A stretch of 64,000 nucleotides of DNA from Treponema sp. (GTDB lineage Bacteria > Spirochaetota > Spirochaetia > Treponematales > Treponemataceae). The position numbers and the translations under genes were made by a program. Below the pieces are notes generated by a model, which worked only from the letters and a program-made list of their open reading frames with translations, was not told the DNA's origin and did not search any database. The stretch lies in contig JAGCNW010000030.1 in assembly GCA_017645785.1 (NCBI GenBank), positions 91,045 to 155,044 of the forward strand, written 5' to 3'. Positions 51,485 to 60,448 of this stretch are shown one piece after another; the first letter of the stretch is position 1; each line of letters begins with the position of its first letter.

Positions 51485-52609
51485 CTATGATTCCGTTATG
51501 TCTTCAAGCTGAACGCCCGCTCCGTCTTCGACCGCGCGGGCCAATTTTTTTCCTATGACGCTTTCGTAATGCTCCGGGCCGATTCCCGGCGACAAAATTT
51601 TTTCTGTCCGCAAAACGCCAACGTCCTCGGCGCGCAATATGTGGCCTGCTTCAAAGGCTTTCATGTAATGAAGGCTTCTGTTTGTGCGGCCGTAATTTTT
51701 TTCTTCCGCCGGGGCAAGCGCCTTGATTCCGTTCCCCAAAACCTTTTGGACGCGGCCGCTTCCGTATTGCTCGCTCATTTGAGCGATGATTTCTTTTTCG
51801 CCGCGCTCTGGACCATAGCGATTTATGGCGGCCTGGCATTGCTTCAGCGCCTTTGTCATTTGCAAAAATTGTTCGGGCTCTAGGGCCACCGGGTCGTCAA
51901 GGCCGCTTGTCTTTTTGCTAAGCGTTATGTGTTTTTCAAAAACAGTCGCGCCTTGCGAAGCGGCAAGGCAGGGAACCAAGACCGGGTCAAGGCTGTGGTC
52001 GCTAAGACCGCATTCCACGCCGTACTGCTTTTTGAGCGCGGCGATAAGGCGGACGTTGTATTCTTCTTCGGGAGCGGGGTAGCTTGTAATGCAATGGAGG
52101 AGGCTGACGCCCCTTGTTCCTAAAATGGCAAGGGCGGCCTCTATGTCGCCTTGCTTTGAAACCCCGCTGGACACGATTACGGGAATTGCGGCCGCCTCGT
52201 TCGATTTAAGTTCGCCGTTCTCTTGGCGCGCTCGGCTCAATGCCTTGAGCATCGGAAAATGGTTGAGTTCCGGCGAGGCGATTTTTACCGCGTCTGGCTT
52301 TAGTTCCAAAAGAAGCCCAAGGCTTTTTAGTCCGAATGGCGAGCAAATCCATTTTAGGCCCAGCGAGCGCGCGTATTCCAAGCTTCGCGCGTAAAAGTCG
52401 GGCGGACATTCCAGCTGCTTAAAGCGCTCGTAAAGGGGAATGCGGCCCGTGGGCAAGTCGACAAAGCCGGTCTTTGGGTGCAAAATTTCGTCCGCGATGA
52501 CCCACTGGAATTTAACCGCGTCGGCCTCGGCTTCTTTTGCCGCGTCAATTAATTTTTTGGCCTTTTCCAGAGAGCCCTCGTGCGATGTCCCGATTTCCGC
52601 GATTACCAT
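51485..52609 (-). CDS. N-acetylneuraminate/nonulosonate synthase (NeuB/PseI/SpsE family)
   Basis: The 374-residue protein has the NeuB TIM barrel (VIAEIGTSHEGSLEKAKKLI, ADAVKFQW, GLKWICSPFG, VIVSSGVSKQGDIEAAL, GLSDHSLDPVLVPCLAASQGATVFEKHITLSK) and a C-terminal SAF antifreeze-like domain (GHILRAEDVGVLR). It condenses PEP with an N-acetyl-hexosamine derivative to a nine-carbon acid. Which of Neu5Ac, legionaminate or pseudaminate is made cannot be told. It stands alone, with a -10 (TATAAT, 52621-52616) 6 bases before the ATG. Confidence 0.9.
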   Translation of the reverse strand: MVIAEIGTSHEGSLEKAKKLIDAAKEAEADAVKFQWVIADEILHPKTGFVDLPTGRIPLYERFKQLECPPDFYARSLEYARSLGLKWICSPFGLKSLGLLLELKPDAVKIASPELNHFPMLKALSRARQENGELKSNEAAAIPVIVSSGVSKQGDIEAALAILGTRGVSLLHCITSYPAPEEEYNVRLIAALKKQYGVECGLSDHSLDPVLVPCLAASQGATVFEKHITLSKKTSGLDDPVALEPEQFLQMTKALKQCQAAINRYGPERGEKEIIAQMSEQYGSGRVQKVLGNGIKALAPAEEKNYGRTNRSLHYMKAFEAGHILRAEDVGVLRTEKILSPGIGPEHYESVIGKKLARAVEDGAGVQLEDITES

Positions 52610-52717
52610 TGTTCCATTATACAGCGTACTGCGATATTTTTCTAGCGGCTATTGATGCCTATGCGCCAACGGCGCAAACGTCAATAAGTTCCTTCTACGC
52701 AACAAGGGCAACAGCCC

Positions 52718-52747
52718 TTGACCAATTCCATTTATTTATGGTAGAAT
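52718..52747 (+). promoter_or_regulatory. Promoter of yebC-ruvC
   Basis: TTGACC (52718-52723), 18 bases, TAGAAT (52742-52747). A small inverted repeat AAGGGC/GCCCTT (52704-52719) abuts the -35 box. Confidence 0.6.
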
Positions 52748-52798
52748 AATTCTCTAGCATTACACGCTTATAAATTTTTTCAATATAGGAGATCCTCT

Positions 52799-53542
52799 AT
52801 GTCAGGACACAGTAAATGGGCGACAATCAAACACGCCAAGGGAATCGCGGACGCCAAGCGCGGAAAGCTTTTCACAAAGTTCATTAAGGAAATTTCAATC
52901 GCGGCTCGCATGGGCGGCGGCGATCCCGACTCTAACCCCCGCTTGCGCACGGCCATCCTTAAGGCCCGCGCCTCAAACATGCCCAAGGACAACATTGAGC
53001 GCGCCATCAAGAAGGGAACAGGCGAAGACGGCGGATCTAACTACGAAGAAATGGTATACGAAGGATACGCTCCGGGCGGAGTCGCCGTTTTGGTCGAAGT
53101 TTTGACCGACAACAAGAACCGCGCCGCTGCTGACGTTCGCAACATTTTCAACAAGAACGGCGGAAACCTCGGAACAACAGGTTCTGTAAGCCGCATGTTC
53201 AGCCGCAAGGGAACAATCACTTATGACGCCGAGAAAGTAAGCGAAGACGAAGTTATGGAAGTTGCCCTTGAAGCCGGCGCCGACGACGTTGAGAACGAGG
53301 ACGGAATCATCACTGTAACAACAAGCCAGGAAACCTTCGCGGGCGTTATGGAAGCCTTGCAAGCCAAGGGATTCGAGTCCCTCTCTGGCGAAGTCGGAAT
53401 GGTTCCCGAAGCCTACCAGCCTGTAGACAAGGAAACAGCCGCCAAAGTCCAGAAGATGATTGACAAGCTTGAGGACAACGACGACGTTCAGAACGTCTAC
53501 ACAACTGTAGAATATCCTGAAGACTTCGTTCCCGAAGAGTAA
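52799..53542 (+). CDS. yebC: YebC/TACO1 family translation or transcription regulator
   Basis: The 247-residue protein begins [20 protein letters not shown], the YebC hallmark, and has the acidic groove-forming domains with [20 protein letters not shown]. YebC proteins bind ribosomes or DNA; recent work links them to translation of proline-rich stretches. ATG follows AGGAGA. It heads a run with ruvC, as is common in bacteria. Confidence 0.95.
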   Translation: MSGHSKWATIKHAKGIADAKRGKLFTKFIKEISIAARMGGGDPDSNPRLRTAILKARASNMPKDNIERAIKKGTGEDGGSNYEEMVYEGYAPGGVAVLVEVLTDNKNRAAADVRNIFNKNGGNLGTTGSVSRMFSRKGTITYDAEKVSEDEVMEVALEAGADDVENEDGIITVTTSQETFAGVMEALQAKGFESLSGEVGMVPEAYQPVDKETAAKVQKMIDKLEDNDDVQNVYTTVEYPEDFVPEE

Positions 53543-53552
53543 GGAAAGGCAA

Positions 53553-54047
53553 ATGCCAAAAATCCGCCGCGTCTTGGGCATTGACCCCGGCCTGGCCAAC
53601 ACCGGCTGGGGAATCATTGACTGGAACGGCAACAAATTTACGCTGGTTAAATACGGCGTGATAGAAACGGCCGCGTCCGAAATCCACGGAACGCGGCTTT
53701 TGCATATCTACAACCATCTTAACGCGGTAATCCAAGAATTCAAGCCATCCGAAGCCGCGATGGAAACCCTTTACTTTGCGAAAAACCAAACTAGCGCCAT
53801 GTCGGTCGCCGAGGCCCGCGGCGTGGCCACTTTATGCCTGGCCCAAAATTGCGTTCCCCTGGGGGAATACAAGCCAAATCAAATCAAGCAAGCCGTAACG
53901 GGAAGCGGAGCCGCCGACAAGGAGTTGGTGGAACGGTATGTGCAGCTGCTCTTGGGCTTGCCGACCCCTCCAAAACCGGACCACGCCGCCGACGCGCTTG
54001 CAGGCGCGATAACCCACATCAACACTTCAATACCCGGCCTCAATTAG
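53553..54047 (+). CDS. ruvC: Holliday junction resolvase RuvC
   Basis: The 164-residue dimeric nuclease has its four acidic residues in GIDPGLANTGW (Asp), EAAMETLYF (Glu), and PDHAADALAGAITH (Asp/Asp). It cuts Holliday junctions that RuvAB has branch-migrated. It begins 10 bases after yebC with AAGGAAAGG upstream. Confidence 0.95.
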   Translation: MPKIRRVLGIDPGLANTGWGIIDWNGNKFTLVKYGVIETAASEIHGTRLLHIYNHLNAVIQEFKPSEAAMETLYFAKNQTSAMSVAEARGVATLCLAQNCVPLGEYKPNQIKQAVTGSGAADKELVERYVQLLLGLPTPPKPDHAADALAGAITHINTSIPGLN

Positions 54048-54123
54048 GCGGAAAGATTCCCGCGTATGTCGCTGCGCTCCATTTTGCTAGTTGAAGTTTA
54101 TTCAACTGCGCTCTTGCGAGTGC

Positions 54124-54183
54124 GGGCAATCAAGCGCGGGAATGACAAATTGCCCTGTCATTGTCGGGCTTGACCCGACAATC
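54124..54183. repeat. REP-like palindrome pair (TGTCATTGTC family) between ruvC and ruvA
   Basis: Two facing units, 54124-54147 (GGGCAATCAAGCGCGGGAAT...) and 54156-54183 (TGTCATTGTC, GGGCTTGACCC, GACAATC). They resemble the pair after acpP at 38413-38480. The rest of the 240-base gap holds no gene. Confidence 0.6.
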
Positions 54184-54253
54184 TTTTGGCGCTATTGCCA
54201 GTAGCGCTCGAGAGAGCGCAGTCGATATTACAATTAGCAAAAGCGCGTTTTGC

Positions 54254-54282
54254 TTGCAAATTCGCCCTAAAAGCGCTAGAAT
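54254..54282 (+). promoter_or_regulatory. Promoter of ruvA, leaderless spacing
   Basis: TTGCAA (54254-54259), 17 bases, TAGAAT (54277-54282), then 6 bases (AGAAGA) to the ATG. The same AGAAGA precedes the deoD start after its -10. Confidence 0.7.
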
Positions 54283-54288
54283 AGAAGA

Positions 54289-54903
54289 ATGTTCAACAGT
54301 TTAAAAGGCGTGATTACCTACAAGGCGCACAACACCGTTCACCTTGACGTGAACGGCTGGGAATGGGACATAAGCGTTCCTGCCAGCGCGATTGACGAAT
54401 TGGGCGACATCGGCTCGACAGCGAGAATCTTCACATGGATGTACGTTCGCGAAGACCAAATGAAAATGTTTGGCTTTGCAAAAGAAGAAGAGCGCGACAT
54501 CTTTTTGGACCTTCTTAAAGTGGAAGGCGTTGGAGCCAAGGGCGCGATAAAAATATTGAGCAATATCAGCATCTCAAAATTCGTTGAAGCCCTTGACGGC
54601 GGCAACACCGAAGTTTTGGAAGCGGTCTCCGGCATCGGAAAAAAGACCGCCGCAAAAATCATGCTTACCCTCAAAGGAAAGCTCACCTTGGAAGATTCCA
54701 CAAAGTCGGCCCATCACACGGACCAGGCGGAATTCCAGGACGTAATAAATTCATTGGTAGACATGGGCTACGACAAGCGCGACGTTACCGAAGTCGTTGA
54801 CAGAATCACCGAACAGTTGATGGAAAACGCGGAGTTCACTTCAAAATCGCACTCCGGAAAAGAAGAGATGATTTTCCGCCAGGCGCTTGTGGACTTGGCC
54901 TAA
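54289..54903 (+). CDS. ruvA: Holliday junction helicase subunit RuvA
   Basis: The 204-residue protein has the N-terminal OB fold (MFNSLKGVITYKAHNTVHLD), tandem helix-hairpin-helix motifs (LLKVEGVGAKGAIKIL, VSGIGKKTAAKIML) and a C-terminal RuvB-binding domain. It binds four-way junctions as a tetramer. ruvB follows after 15 bases. Confidence 0.95.
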   Translation: MFNSLKGVITYKAHNTVHLDVNGWEWDISVPASAIDELGDIGSTARIFTWMYVREDQMKMFGFAKEEERDIFLDLLKVEGVGAKGAIKILSNISISKFVEALDGGNTEVLEAVSGIGKKTAAKIMLTLKGKLTLEDSTKSAHHTDQAEFQDVINSLVDMGYDKRDVTEVVDRITEQLMENAEFTSKSHSGKEEMIFRQALVDLA

Positions 54904-54918
54904 GGCTTTTGGGTTTTT

Positions 54919-55959
54919 ATGAGCGACGAATACCAGGACATTGTCCGCGCCGGAATTCCCTTGGCAGACGACGCGCAGGAAGGAAGCCTGCGCCCCCAGC
55001 TTTTAAATGAGTTTTTGGGCCAAGAAGAAATCAAAAAAAATCTTTCTGTTTTCATACAAGCCGCGCGCGACAGGCAAGAGGCGCTTGACCATCTTTTCTT
55101 GATTGGTCCGCCCGGTTTGGGAAAGACGACCCTCGCTCAAATCACCGCGCGCGAATTGGGCGCCGACTTTAAGGTGACCAGCGCACCCGCCTTGGACAAG
55201 CCAAAAGATTTGGCGGGAATTCTTTCTACCATAACGCCTCGCACCGTTTTTTTTATTGACGAAATTCACCGCCTAAAGCCCGCCATCGAAGAAATGCTTT
55301 ACATCGCGATGGAAGACTACGAGCTTGACTGGGTAATCGGCCAGGGCGCGGCGGCAAGAACTGTCCGCATTCCGATTCCAAAATTCACTCTTGTAGGAGC
55401 GACGACCAAGGCGGGAATGGTTTCCAGCCCGCTCATAAGCCGCTTTGGAATTGTTCAGCGCTTTAACTATTACACACACAATGAATTGTCCGACATCGTA
55501 AAAAGGTCGGCGAAAATTTTGGACGTAAAGATAAACGACGACGCGGCTCTTTTGCTTGCAAAATGCTCGCGCGGAACTCCCCGCGTGGCCAACCGCGTTT
55601 TGCGCCGCATGCGCGATTTTGCCCAGATTGAGGGAAGCGGAGTGATTACAAAAGAAATCGCGGAGAGCGGCCTAAAGAGGCTTGGCATTGACGACCTTGG
55701 CTTGGAAAAATACGACCGCGAGATTTTGCTTTCCATCATAAACAATTTTGGCGGAGGACCGGTCGGAGCGGAAACGCTTGCCATAAGCATTGGTGAAAGC
55801 CAAGACACTTTGGAAGACTACTACGAGCCTTACTTGATTCAATGCGGCTTGATTCAAAGAACCCCCCGCGGCCGCATGGTCACCGCCCGCGCCTACGAGC
55901 AGCTGGGCATTGAAATAAAAGACCGTCTTGGAAAAGGCGGCCAGGGATCCTTGTTTTGA
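54919..55959 (+). CDS. ruvB: Holliday junction helicase subunit RuvB
   Basis: The 346-residue AAA+ motor has Walker [12 protein letters not shown], Walker [10 protein letters not shown], sensor 1 VGATTKAG, the arginine finger region SRFGI, and a winged-helix end ([17 protein letters not shown]). It drives branch migration with RuvA. Its TGA overlaps the TTG start of queA. Confidence 0.97.
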   Translation: MSDEYQDIVRAGIPLADDAQEGSLRPQLLNEFLGQEEIKKNLSVFIQAARDRQEALDHLFLIGPPGLGKTTLAQITARELGADFKVTSAPALDKPKDLAGILSTITPRTVFFIDEIHRLKPAIEEMLYIAMEDYELDWVIGQGAAARTVRIPIPKFTLVGATTKAGMVSSPLISRFGIVQRFNYYTHNELSDIVKRSAKILDVKINDDAALLLAKCSRGTPRVANRVLRRMRDFAQIEGSGVITKEIAESGLKRLGIDDLGLEKYDREILLSIINNFGGGPVGAETLAISIGESQDTLEDYYEPYLIQCGLIQRTPRGRMVTARAYEQLGIEIKDRLGKGGQGSLF

Positions 55960-57020
55960 AACGAACTGACTTTTACTTTGACCTCCCCGAAGAGCTTATC
56001 GCCCAGCGGCCATCCGCCGTCCGCGGCCAGGACCGCCTTATGCTTTTGGGACGGAATAGCGGCGCTGTGGCCCACCACAAAATGGACGACCTTCCGGGCT
56101 TGATTGACGACGGTGCCTTGATGGTCTTTAACAACAGCCGCGTACGCCGCGCCCGCCTTTTTGGCGTAAAGGAAACTACCGGCCGCGAAGTGGAGTTTAT
56201 GTTCCTTAACCAGGCGGCCTTTGGCGAAGGCTGTGTTTGGAACACAATGGTAAAAAACGCCAAAAAGCAAAAGGCCGGAATGCGATACCAATTCCCCGAC
56301 GGCTCGGTTGGCGTAATCCTTGACGACCCTCAAAACGCGGGAACGGAATTTCGCCTTTTAAAGTTTGACTTTGCGATAACGGAAGGCTGGTTTGAAAAGA
56401 ACGGCCACATTCCGCTCCCTCCATACATAAAGCGCGAGGACGAGGCCAGCGACGGCGAGCGCTACCAAAACGTTTACGCAGACCAAACCGGAAGCGCCGC
56501 CTGTCCTACCGCAGGCCTCCACTTTACCGAAGAAATGCTGGGCCGCCTAAGCCAAAAAGGCGTTGAGCGCGTCTTTGTAACCTTGCACGTCGGCCTTGGC
56601 ACTTTTTTGCCCGTCCGCGAAGACCAAATCGAAGACCATAAAATGCACGAAGAAATTTTTACGATAGAGGCCGACGCCGCCAATAAAATAAACCAAGCCA
56701 AAAAGGACGGCCGCCCGATTCTTGCCGTCGGCACCACTAGCGTGCGTACCCTTGAGTCCGCCGCCAATGAGGCTTTGACCGACCAAAACGCGGACGGCCT
56801 CATTCGGCCGGGGACCCGCGGCACAAGCATTTTTATGTATCCCGGCTACAAGTTCAAAGTCGTTGACCAAATGTTCACAAACTTTCATACGCCCGAGAGC
56901 ACTTTGATAATGCTTGTGTCCGCCTTTGCCGGCCGAGAAAACATTTTGGCCGCCTACAATGAGGCCGTCCGAGAGCGCTACCGCTTTTTCTCTTACGGCG
57001 ACTGCATGCTGATAAAATAA
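55956..57020 (+). CDS. queA: S-adenosylmethionine:tRNA ribosyltransferase-isomerase
   Basis: QueA moves the ribose of SAM to preQ1 in tRNA to form epoxyqueuosine. The 354 residues include [67 protein letters not shown] and [10 protein letters not shown]. The start is TTG within the overlap TTGA with ruvB, giving tight coupling. The ruvB-queA pair is common in bacteria. Confidence 0.95.
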   Translation: MKRTDFYFDLPEELIAQRPSAVRGQDRLMLLGRNSGAVAHHKMDDLPGLIDDGALMVFNNSRVRRARLFGVKETTGREVEFMFLNQAAFGEGCVWNTMVKNAKKQKAGMRYQFPDGSVGVILDDPQNAGTEFRLLKFDFAITEGWFEKNGHIPLPPYIKREDEASDGERYQNVYADQTGSAACPTAGLHFTEEMLGRLSQKGVERVFVTLHVGLGTFLPVREDQIEDHKMHEEIFTIEADAANKINQAKKDGRPILAVGTTSVRTLESAANEALTDQNADGLIRPGTRGTSIFMYPGYKFKVVDQMFTNFHTPESTLIMLVSAFAGRENILAAYNEAVRERYRFFSYGDCMLIK

Positions 57021-57082
57021 AATTGAGGCAAGCCCAAGAAGGCACCAAGATTTCTTGCAAGCCCAAGAAGCGCGGCGCGCTT

Positions 57083-57910
57083 TTAGGTCAATTGGTTCAA
57101 GCTGTATCTGGTAAAATTCAAAAACTCTTCTTTTAGACGCGCGATGTTCGGCGTTGTCGGCTCAAAGCTCTTTTCAAAGGCCGTTTGCGCCGCCGCCAAA
57201 TAGTCTTGTATGGCCTTTTGGTTTAGCGGAAGCTTTACGCCCAAAAGCTTTGACTCCAATTCGCTGTCTTGGAAGACAATCGAGCCCGAGAAAACTATTT
57301 TTACGGTGGACAAGACGCCCTGGTCGGTTCTTGCCAAAAAGCAAAAGGCCGAAGAGTCTTCCGTAAGTTTTGCGGTGGGGCCGGAACGGCGGTAAACCGA
57401 AACGTCCCAATCTTCGGCGGGAATGTGGATGTTGACCAAAAGCTGCTTGGGCTGGACGCTTGTGAATTTTGAGAATGGAACCGTGACGCTCATTTGGTTT
57501 TCTGTGTTGCGGAACTTAAGGCTCGCGCCCAAGGCCAAGAGGGGAGCGTAAAGGCTTCTTTTAATCGCCTTTGGATTTTTTACCGAGCCGCAAATGTTTC
57601 CGCCCAAAGTGGCCATGTTCCTTACAAAATGGTTTGCCACGCTTTTTGCCGCTTCCGACAAAATTTGCGGAACGCGCTCTTTGTCCAATTCCAATATTTG
57701 GTTGAGCGTAACCGCCGGCCCAAAATCGATGTAGCGCTCGTGATGGTTTATCATTTTAAGTTCGGCCACGTCGCGGACGCTCAAAGCCTTTTCGGGCAAG
57801 TCCGAAATTGACGTGCAGCCGCCGACAATTTCCAAGCCGGAGACGTTTTTGATTTGGTAGAGGATTTCCGAAACGTTTTTTGCCAGGAAAAGAGTTTTGT
57901 TATTTTGCAT
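57083..57910 (-). CDS. FAD-binding subunit of a xanthine-dehydrogenase-like complex
   Basis: The 275-residue protein has the CO-dehydrogenase-flavoprotein/XdhB layout: GLEIVGGCTSISDLP and ATLGGNICGSVKNPKAIKRS, which match the two FAD-pyrophosphate loops, and a C-terminal CODH-FAD_C domain. It would pass electrons between the iron-sulfur subunit and an acceptor. The stretch around VSVYRRSGPTAKLTEDSSAF is the usual RK.(A)..DI site in altered form. It overlaps the iron-sulfur gene by 11 bases and ends a three-gene run. Confidence 0.85.
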   Translation of the reverse strand: MQNNKTLFLAKNVSEILYQIKNVSGLEIVGGCTSISDLPEKALSVRDVAELKMINHHERYIDFGPAVTLNQILELDKERVPQILSEAAKSVANHFVRNMATLGGNICGSVKNPKAIKRSLYAPLLALGASLKFRNTENQMSVTVPFSKFTSVQPKQLLVNIHIPAEDWDVSVYRRSGPTAKLTEDSSAFCFLARTDQGVLSTVKIVFSGSIVFQDSELESKLLGVKLPLNQKAIQDYLAAAQTAFEKSFEPTTPNIARLKEEFLNFTRYSLNQLT

Positions 57911-58388
57911 TCTTCTTCATCCTTTCCTTTTCAAAATGGATTTGAGCCGCGTAAATTATTCCGTTGATAAGCGCGTCGTTCTCCGCGCAGCATTCCCTGA
58001 GGTCGGAGACTCGCTCGGCGATTTGCTCGCGGTTGGGGTTTGAAAATGTCGAAATTATTTCCCAAGCGGCGAATATTTTTCCTGGATTGCAGTAGCCGCA
58101 AAGGTTAACGCCGGCCTTTTCAAAGCCTTTTAGTATTTCTTGGCAGGCGGCCTGTTTTGAAAAATGTTCCATTGTGACAATCTCGCTGTTTCGGACAATG
58201 CCGCACGGAATCAAGCAGCTTAGGACTGCCTTTCCGTCAAGCAAGACAGCGCAAGAGCCGCAATTTGCTTTTCCGCAGCCGCATTTTACGCTAAGAATTT
58301 TTTGCCTGCGCAACAATTCCAGCAAGGTCATGTCCGGATCGGCGTCAAGGACTGTTTTTTCTTCATTGATTGTCAAAGTTAGTTTCAT
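57900..58388 (-). CDS. 2Fe-2S subunit of a xanthine-dehydrogenase-like complex
   Basis: The 162-residue protein has a plant-type ferredoxin domain with CGCGKANCGSC and a fourth Cys in LSCLIP, and an all-helical second domain with LCGYCNPG and LRECCAEN, so all eight cluster ligands are in place. It overlaps the larger subunit gene by 4 bases. The helical-domain motif differs from the usual C-R-C-T-G-Y. Confidence 0.88.
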   Translation of the reverse strand: MKLTLTINEEKTVLDADPDMTLLELLRRQKILSVKCGCGKANCGSCAVLLDGKAVLSCLIPCGIVRNSEIVTMEHFSKQAACQEILKGFEKAGVNLCGYCNPGKIFAAWEIISTFSNPNREQIAERVSDLRECCAENDALINGIIYAAQIHFEKERMKKNAK

Positions 58389-60448
58389 TGGCCGCCTTCC
58401 TTCTTTTGCGCGCTTTCTTTTTCTTTTGCCGCCTCTTTTTGGTCAAGGACGGCTTTAAAAAGCTCGCCGTTCTTTAACGGGATTGAATGTATGTCCAAGC
58501 GCAAGGCTTGCGAAAGGGCGGATGTAAAGGCGGCCGGCAAGGCTTTTTTTATCAAGCCTCCGATTTGCGCCGGCTCGGACTCGGATTGCACGAACGAAAT
58601 GAAAATGTTCTTTGCCGTAAGCTTTTCGCCAAGAATCAATTCCGCCAAAGTTTTTTGTATAGAAAACTTTATTTTGCTTTCGGCTTCTTTTCCAGCCAAA
58701 ATTTTTCCGGCGCTCACGGCAACCCAAATGTTTTTTATTTCGGGTTTGTAGACGCAAGTGTCCAAGTTAAGTTCCAGCGCCACTACGATAAAAGACGTTG
58801 AGTTGAATGGCGTTCCCTTAAAGCGGTTCTTGTTCCATTGCTTTATTTGCGTCTTTGTGATCGCCTTGCTTACTGTTATTGGAAGGGGCGAGCGGAATCT
58901 TTTTGTCTGGATGCCTTGGCAGCATTTTTTTAGCAAGCTTGTCATTATCGAAAGGTTGGAATAAAAGTTTTCGGGAATAAGGGGGTCGTCCTTAAGGCTA
59001 AAGTCAGAGTTTACTTTTACCATTTTGGGATCGATTTGCAAAATCTCCGCCGCTTCGTTTTTCCAAATTTCCAAAATTGTTTTTGAAGGAGTGACCGCGT
59101 GGATTACAAGGCTTCCGTCCTTTTGAAGGGTCGCCTCCATTTTTTGGTCGCATTCAAAAATGCTTGTTCCGTAATAGCCGCTCGCGTCATAGGCGGTGGA
59201 AAGGCCGATTCCTCGCGGCCTTATGCTGTCAGATACAAAGGACGCGTTGATTTTGTTGGTGACAAATTTTCGCTGGAAGTCGCTTTGCCTCAAAATCGCT
59301 TCAAGGGATTCCGCTCCCTTTTCTATGCTGATGTTGAAAGGCATCTTTGACTCTTGCTTGTTCAAAATTTTCGAGTTCTTTTCCCTAAGCTCTCCCGGCG
59401 AAAAGCCGGCCACGTCGGCCGCTTTTTGCAGCTGGCATTCCAAGGCAAAAAAGGCTTGGGCGTCAATGGTTTCAACGTTGACCGATGCCGGCGGCTTTTG
59501 CGAAGCCCTGGCCACCGCGTTGATTTCCAAATTGTCAAAGTTGTAAACGCCTACGCTGGCGATTGTAAGGCGGTCTATGATTTCTTCGGCAAAAGGGTTG
59601 AATGCGCCGGCGTCAAAGTCGATGTCTATCGTCGCCGCTTGTATCATGCCGTCCTTGTCAAAGGCGGTCTTGTGGGTGATCGCGACTTCGCCTGTGTTGG
59701 AAATGAACTTGTCGTCTTCCTCGCGGCTATAGACAAGCTTTACGGGCTTTTTTGCGACAATGACCGCGGCGCATGTTTGGCAGACCAAAAGGGTGTTGCC
59801 CCAAAGGCTGTTGACGCTCGGTTCGCAAGAAATTGTCTTGTTGACAAAAATTTTTTCTTCTGGAATCGAAAAGACCGAAGAAAGGTTTTTTATCAAGTGG
59901 CCGGGCCATTGGGTCGGCGTGTTCACTGTCAGCACGTCCTTGGCCATGTAGCAAAGGGCGCCGTTTGTCTCGCTTGCTTCGGTGGAATCCAAGTTGTAGA
60001 CCCACTTGTTTTGGACTCTAAGGGCCGCCTTGTTAAAGTATTTTTGAACGTTCTTCTGCCGGCCGCCGCCCAAGACTATGCGTTTTTGCGAAAGAATTGC
60101 CTTTTCGGCGGGCTCGGTCAAGGCTTCTATTTCTATCTTTGCTTTTGCGGCCCATTCTTCCAAGTCCTTTTTGTCCGGGCCGGCCAAAATCGCTATCGGT
60201 TGGCCTTCGTACAAAATTTTTTCGGAGCAAAAGATTTCGGTTGTAACGCCAAGCGTTTCTATCGAGTTTTTTCCTGGAAAGTTTTTCGCGTCGATCAAAT
60301 AATAATCTTTTGGCAAATCCTTTATCTCAACGCTTTTTAAGAGGCCGGCCCTTTTTGGGGAGCGAATGATTTTGGCGAAAATCATGCCGTCCCGCTCAAG
60401 GTCGCTGTACCAACTCTTTGAGATTTGCGTTTGCGATTTTTCAGGCAT
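58385..60448 (-). CDS. Degenerate molybdopterin-subunit homologue of xanthine dehydrogenase
   Basis: The protein has about 687 residues from ATG 60448 (an upstream in-frame start at 60484 lies inside the aminotransferase gene). The general layout of XdhA-type subunits is visible: FAKIIRSPKRAG near the start, VKLVYSREEDDKF, AFDKDGMIQAATIDIDFDAG, and PAAFTSALSQALRLD near the end. But the cofactor motifs do not appear: the GGGFGGK loop is replaced by CEPSVNSLWGN, the RGxGxPQ loop by ARASQKPPASVN, and the C-terminal GVGE with the catalytic Glu by IGGLIKKAL. It may bind no molybdenum or work as a scaffold. It overlaps the aminotransferase gene by 8 bases. Confidence 0.75.
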   Translation of the reverse strand: MPEKSQTQISKSWYSDLERDGMIFAKIIRSPKRAGLLKSVEIKDLPKDYYLIDAKNFPGKNSIETLGVTTEIFCSEKILYEGQPIAILAGPDKKDLEEWAAKAKIEIEALTEPAEKAILSQKRIVLGGGRQKNVQKYFNKAALRVQNKWVYNLDSTEASETNGALCYMAKDVLTVNTPTQWPGHLIKNLSSVFSIPEEKIFVNKTISCEPSVNSLWGNTLLVCQTCAAVIVAKKPVKLVYSREEDDKFISNTGEVAITHKTAFDKDGMIQAATIDIDFDAGAFNPFAEEIIDRLTIASVGVYNFDNLEINAVARASQKPPASVNVETIDAQAFFALECQLQKAADVAGFSPGELREKNSKILNKQESKMPFNISIEKGAESLEAILRQSDFQRKFVTNKINASFVSDSIRPRGIGLSTAYDASGYYGTSIFECDQKMEATLQKDGSLVIHAVTPSKTILEIWKNEAAEILQIDPKMVKVNSDFSLKDDPLIPENFYSNLSIMTSLLKKCCQGIQTKRFRSPLPITVSKAITKTQIKQWNKNRFKGTPFNSTSFIVVALELNLDTCVYKPEIKNIWVAVSAGKILAGKEAESKIKFSIQKTLAELILGEKLTAKNIFISFVQSESEPAQIGGLIKKALPAAFTSALSQALRLDIHSIPLKNGELFKAVLDQKEAAKEKESAQKKEGGQ

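Noticed and set aside
57021-57082. Repeated GCCCAAGAAG motif after queA as a repeat element
   Set aside because: Two short copies in one small gap are not enough to call an element, and no clear hairpin with a T run is formed.
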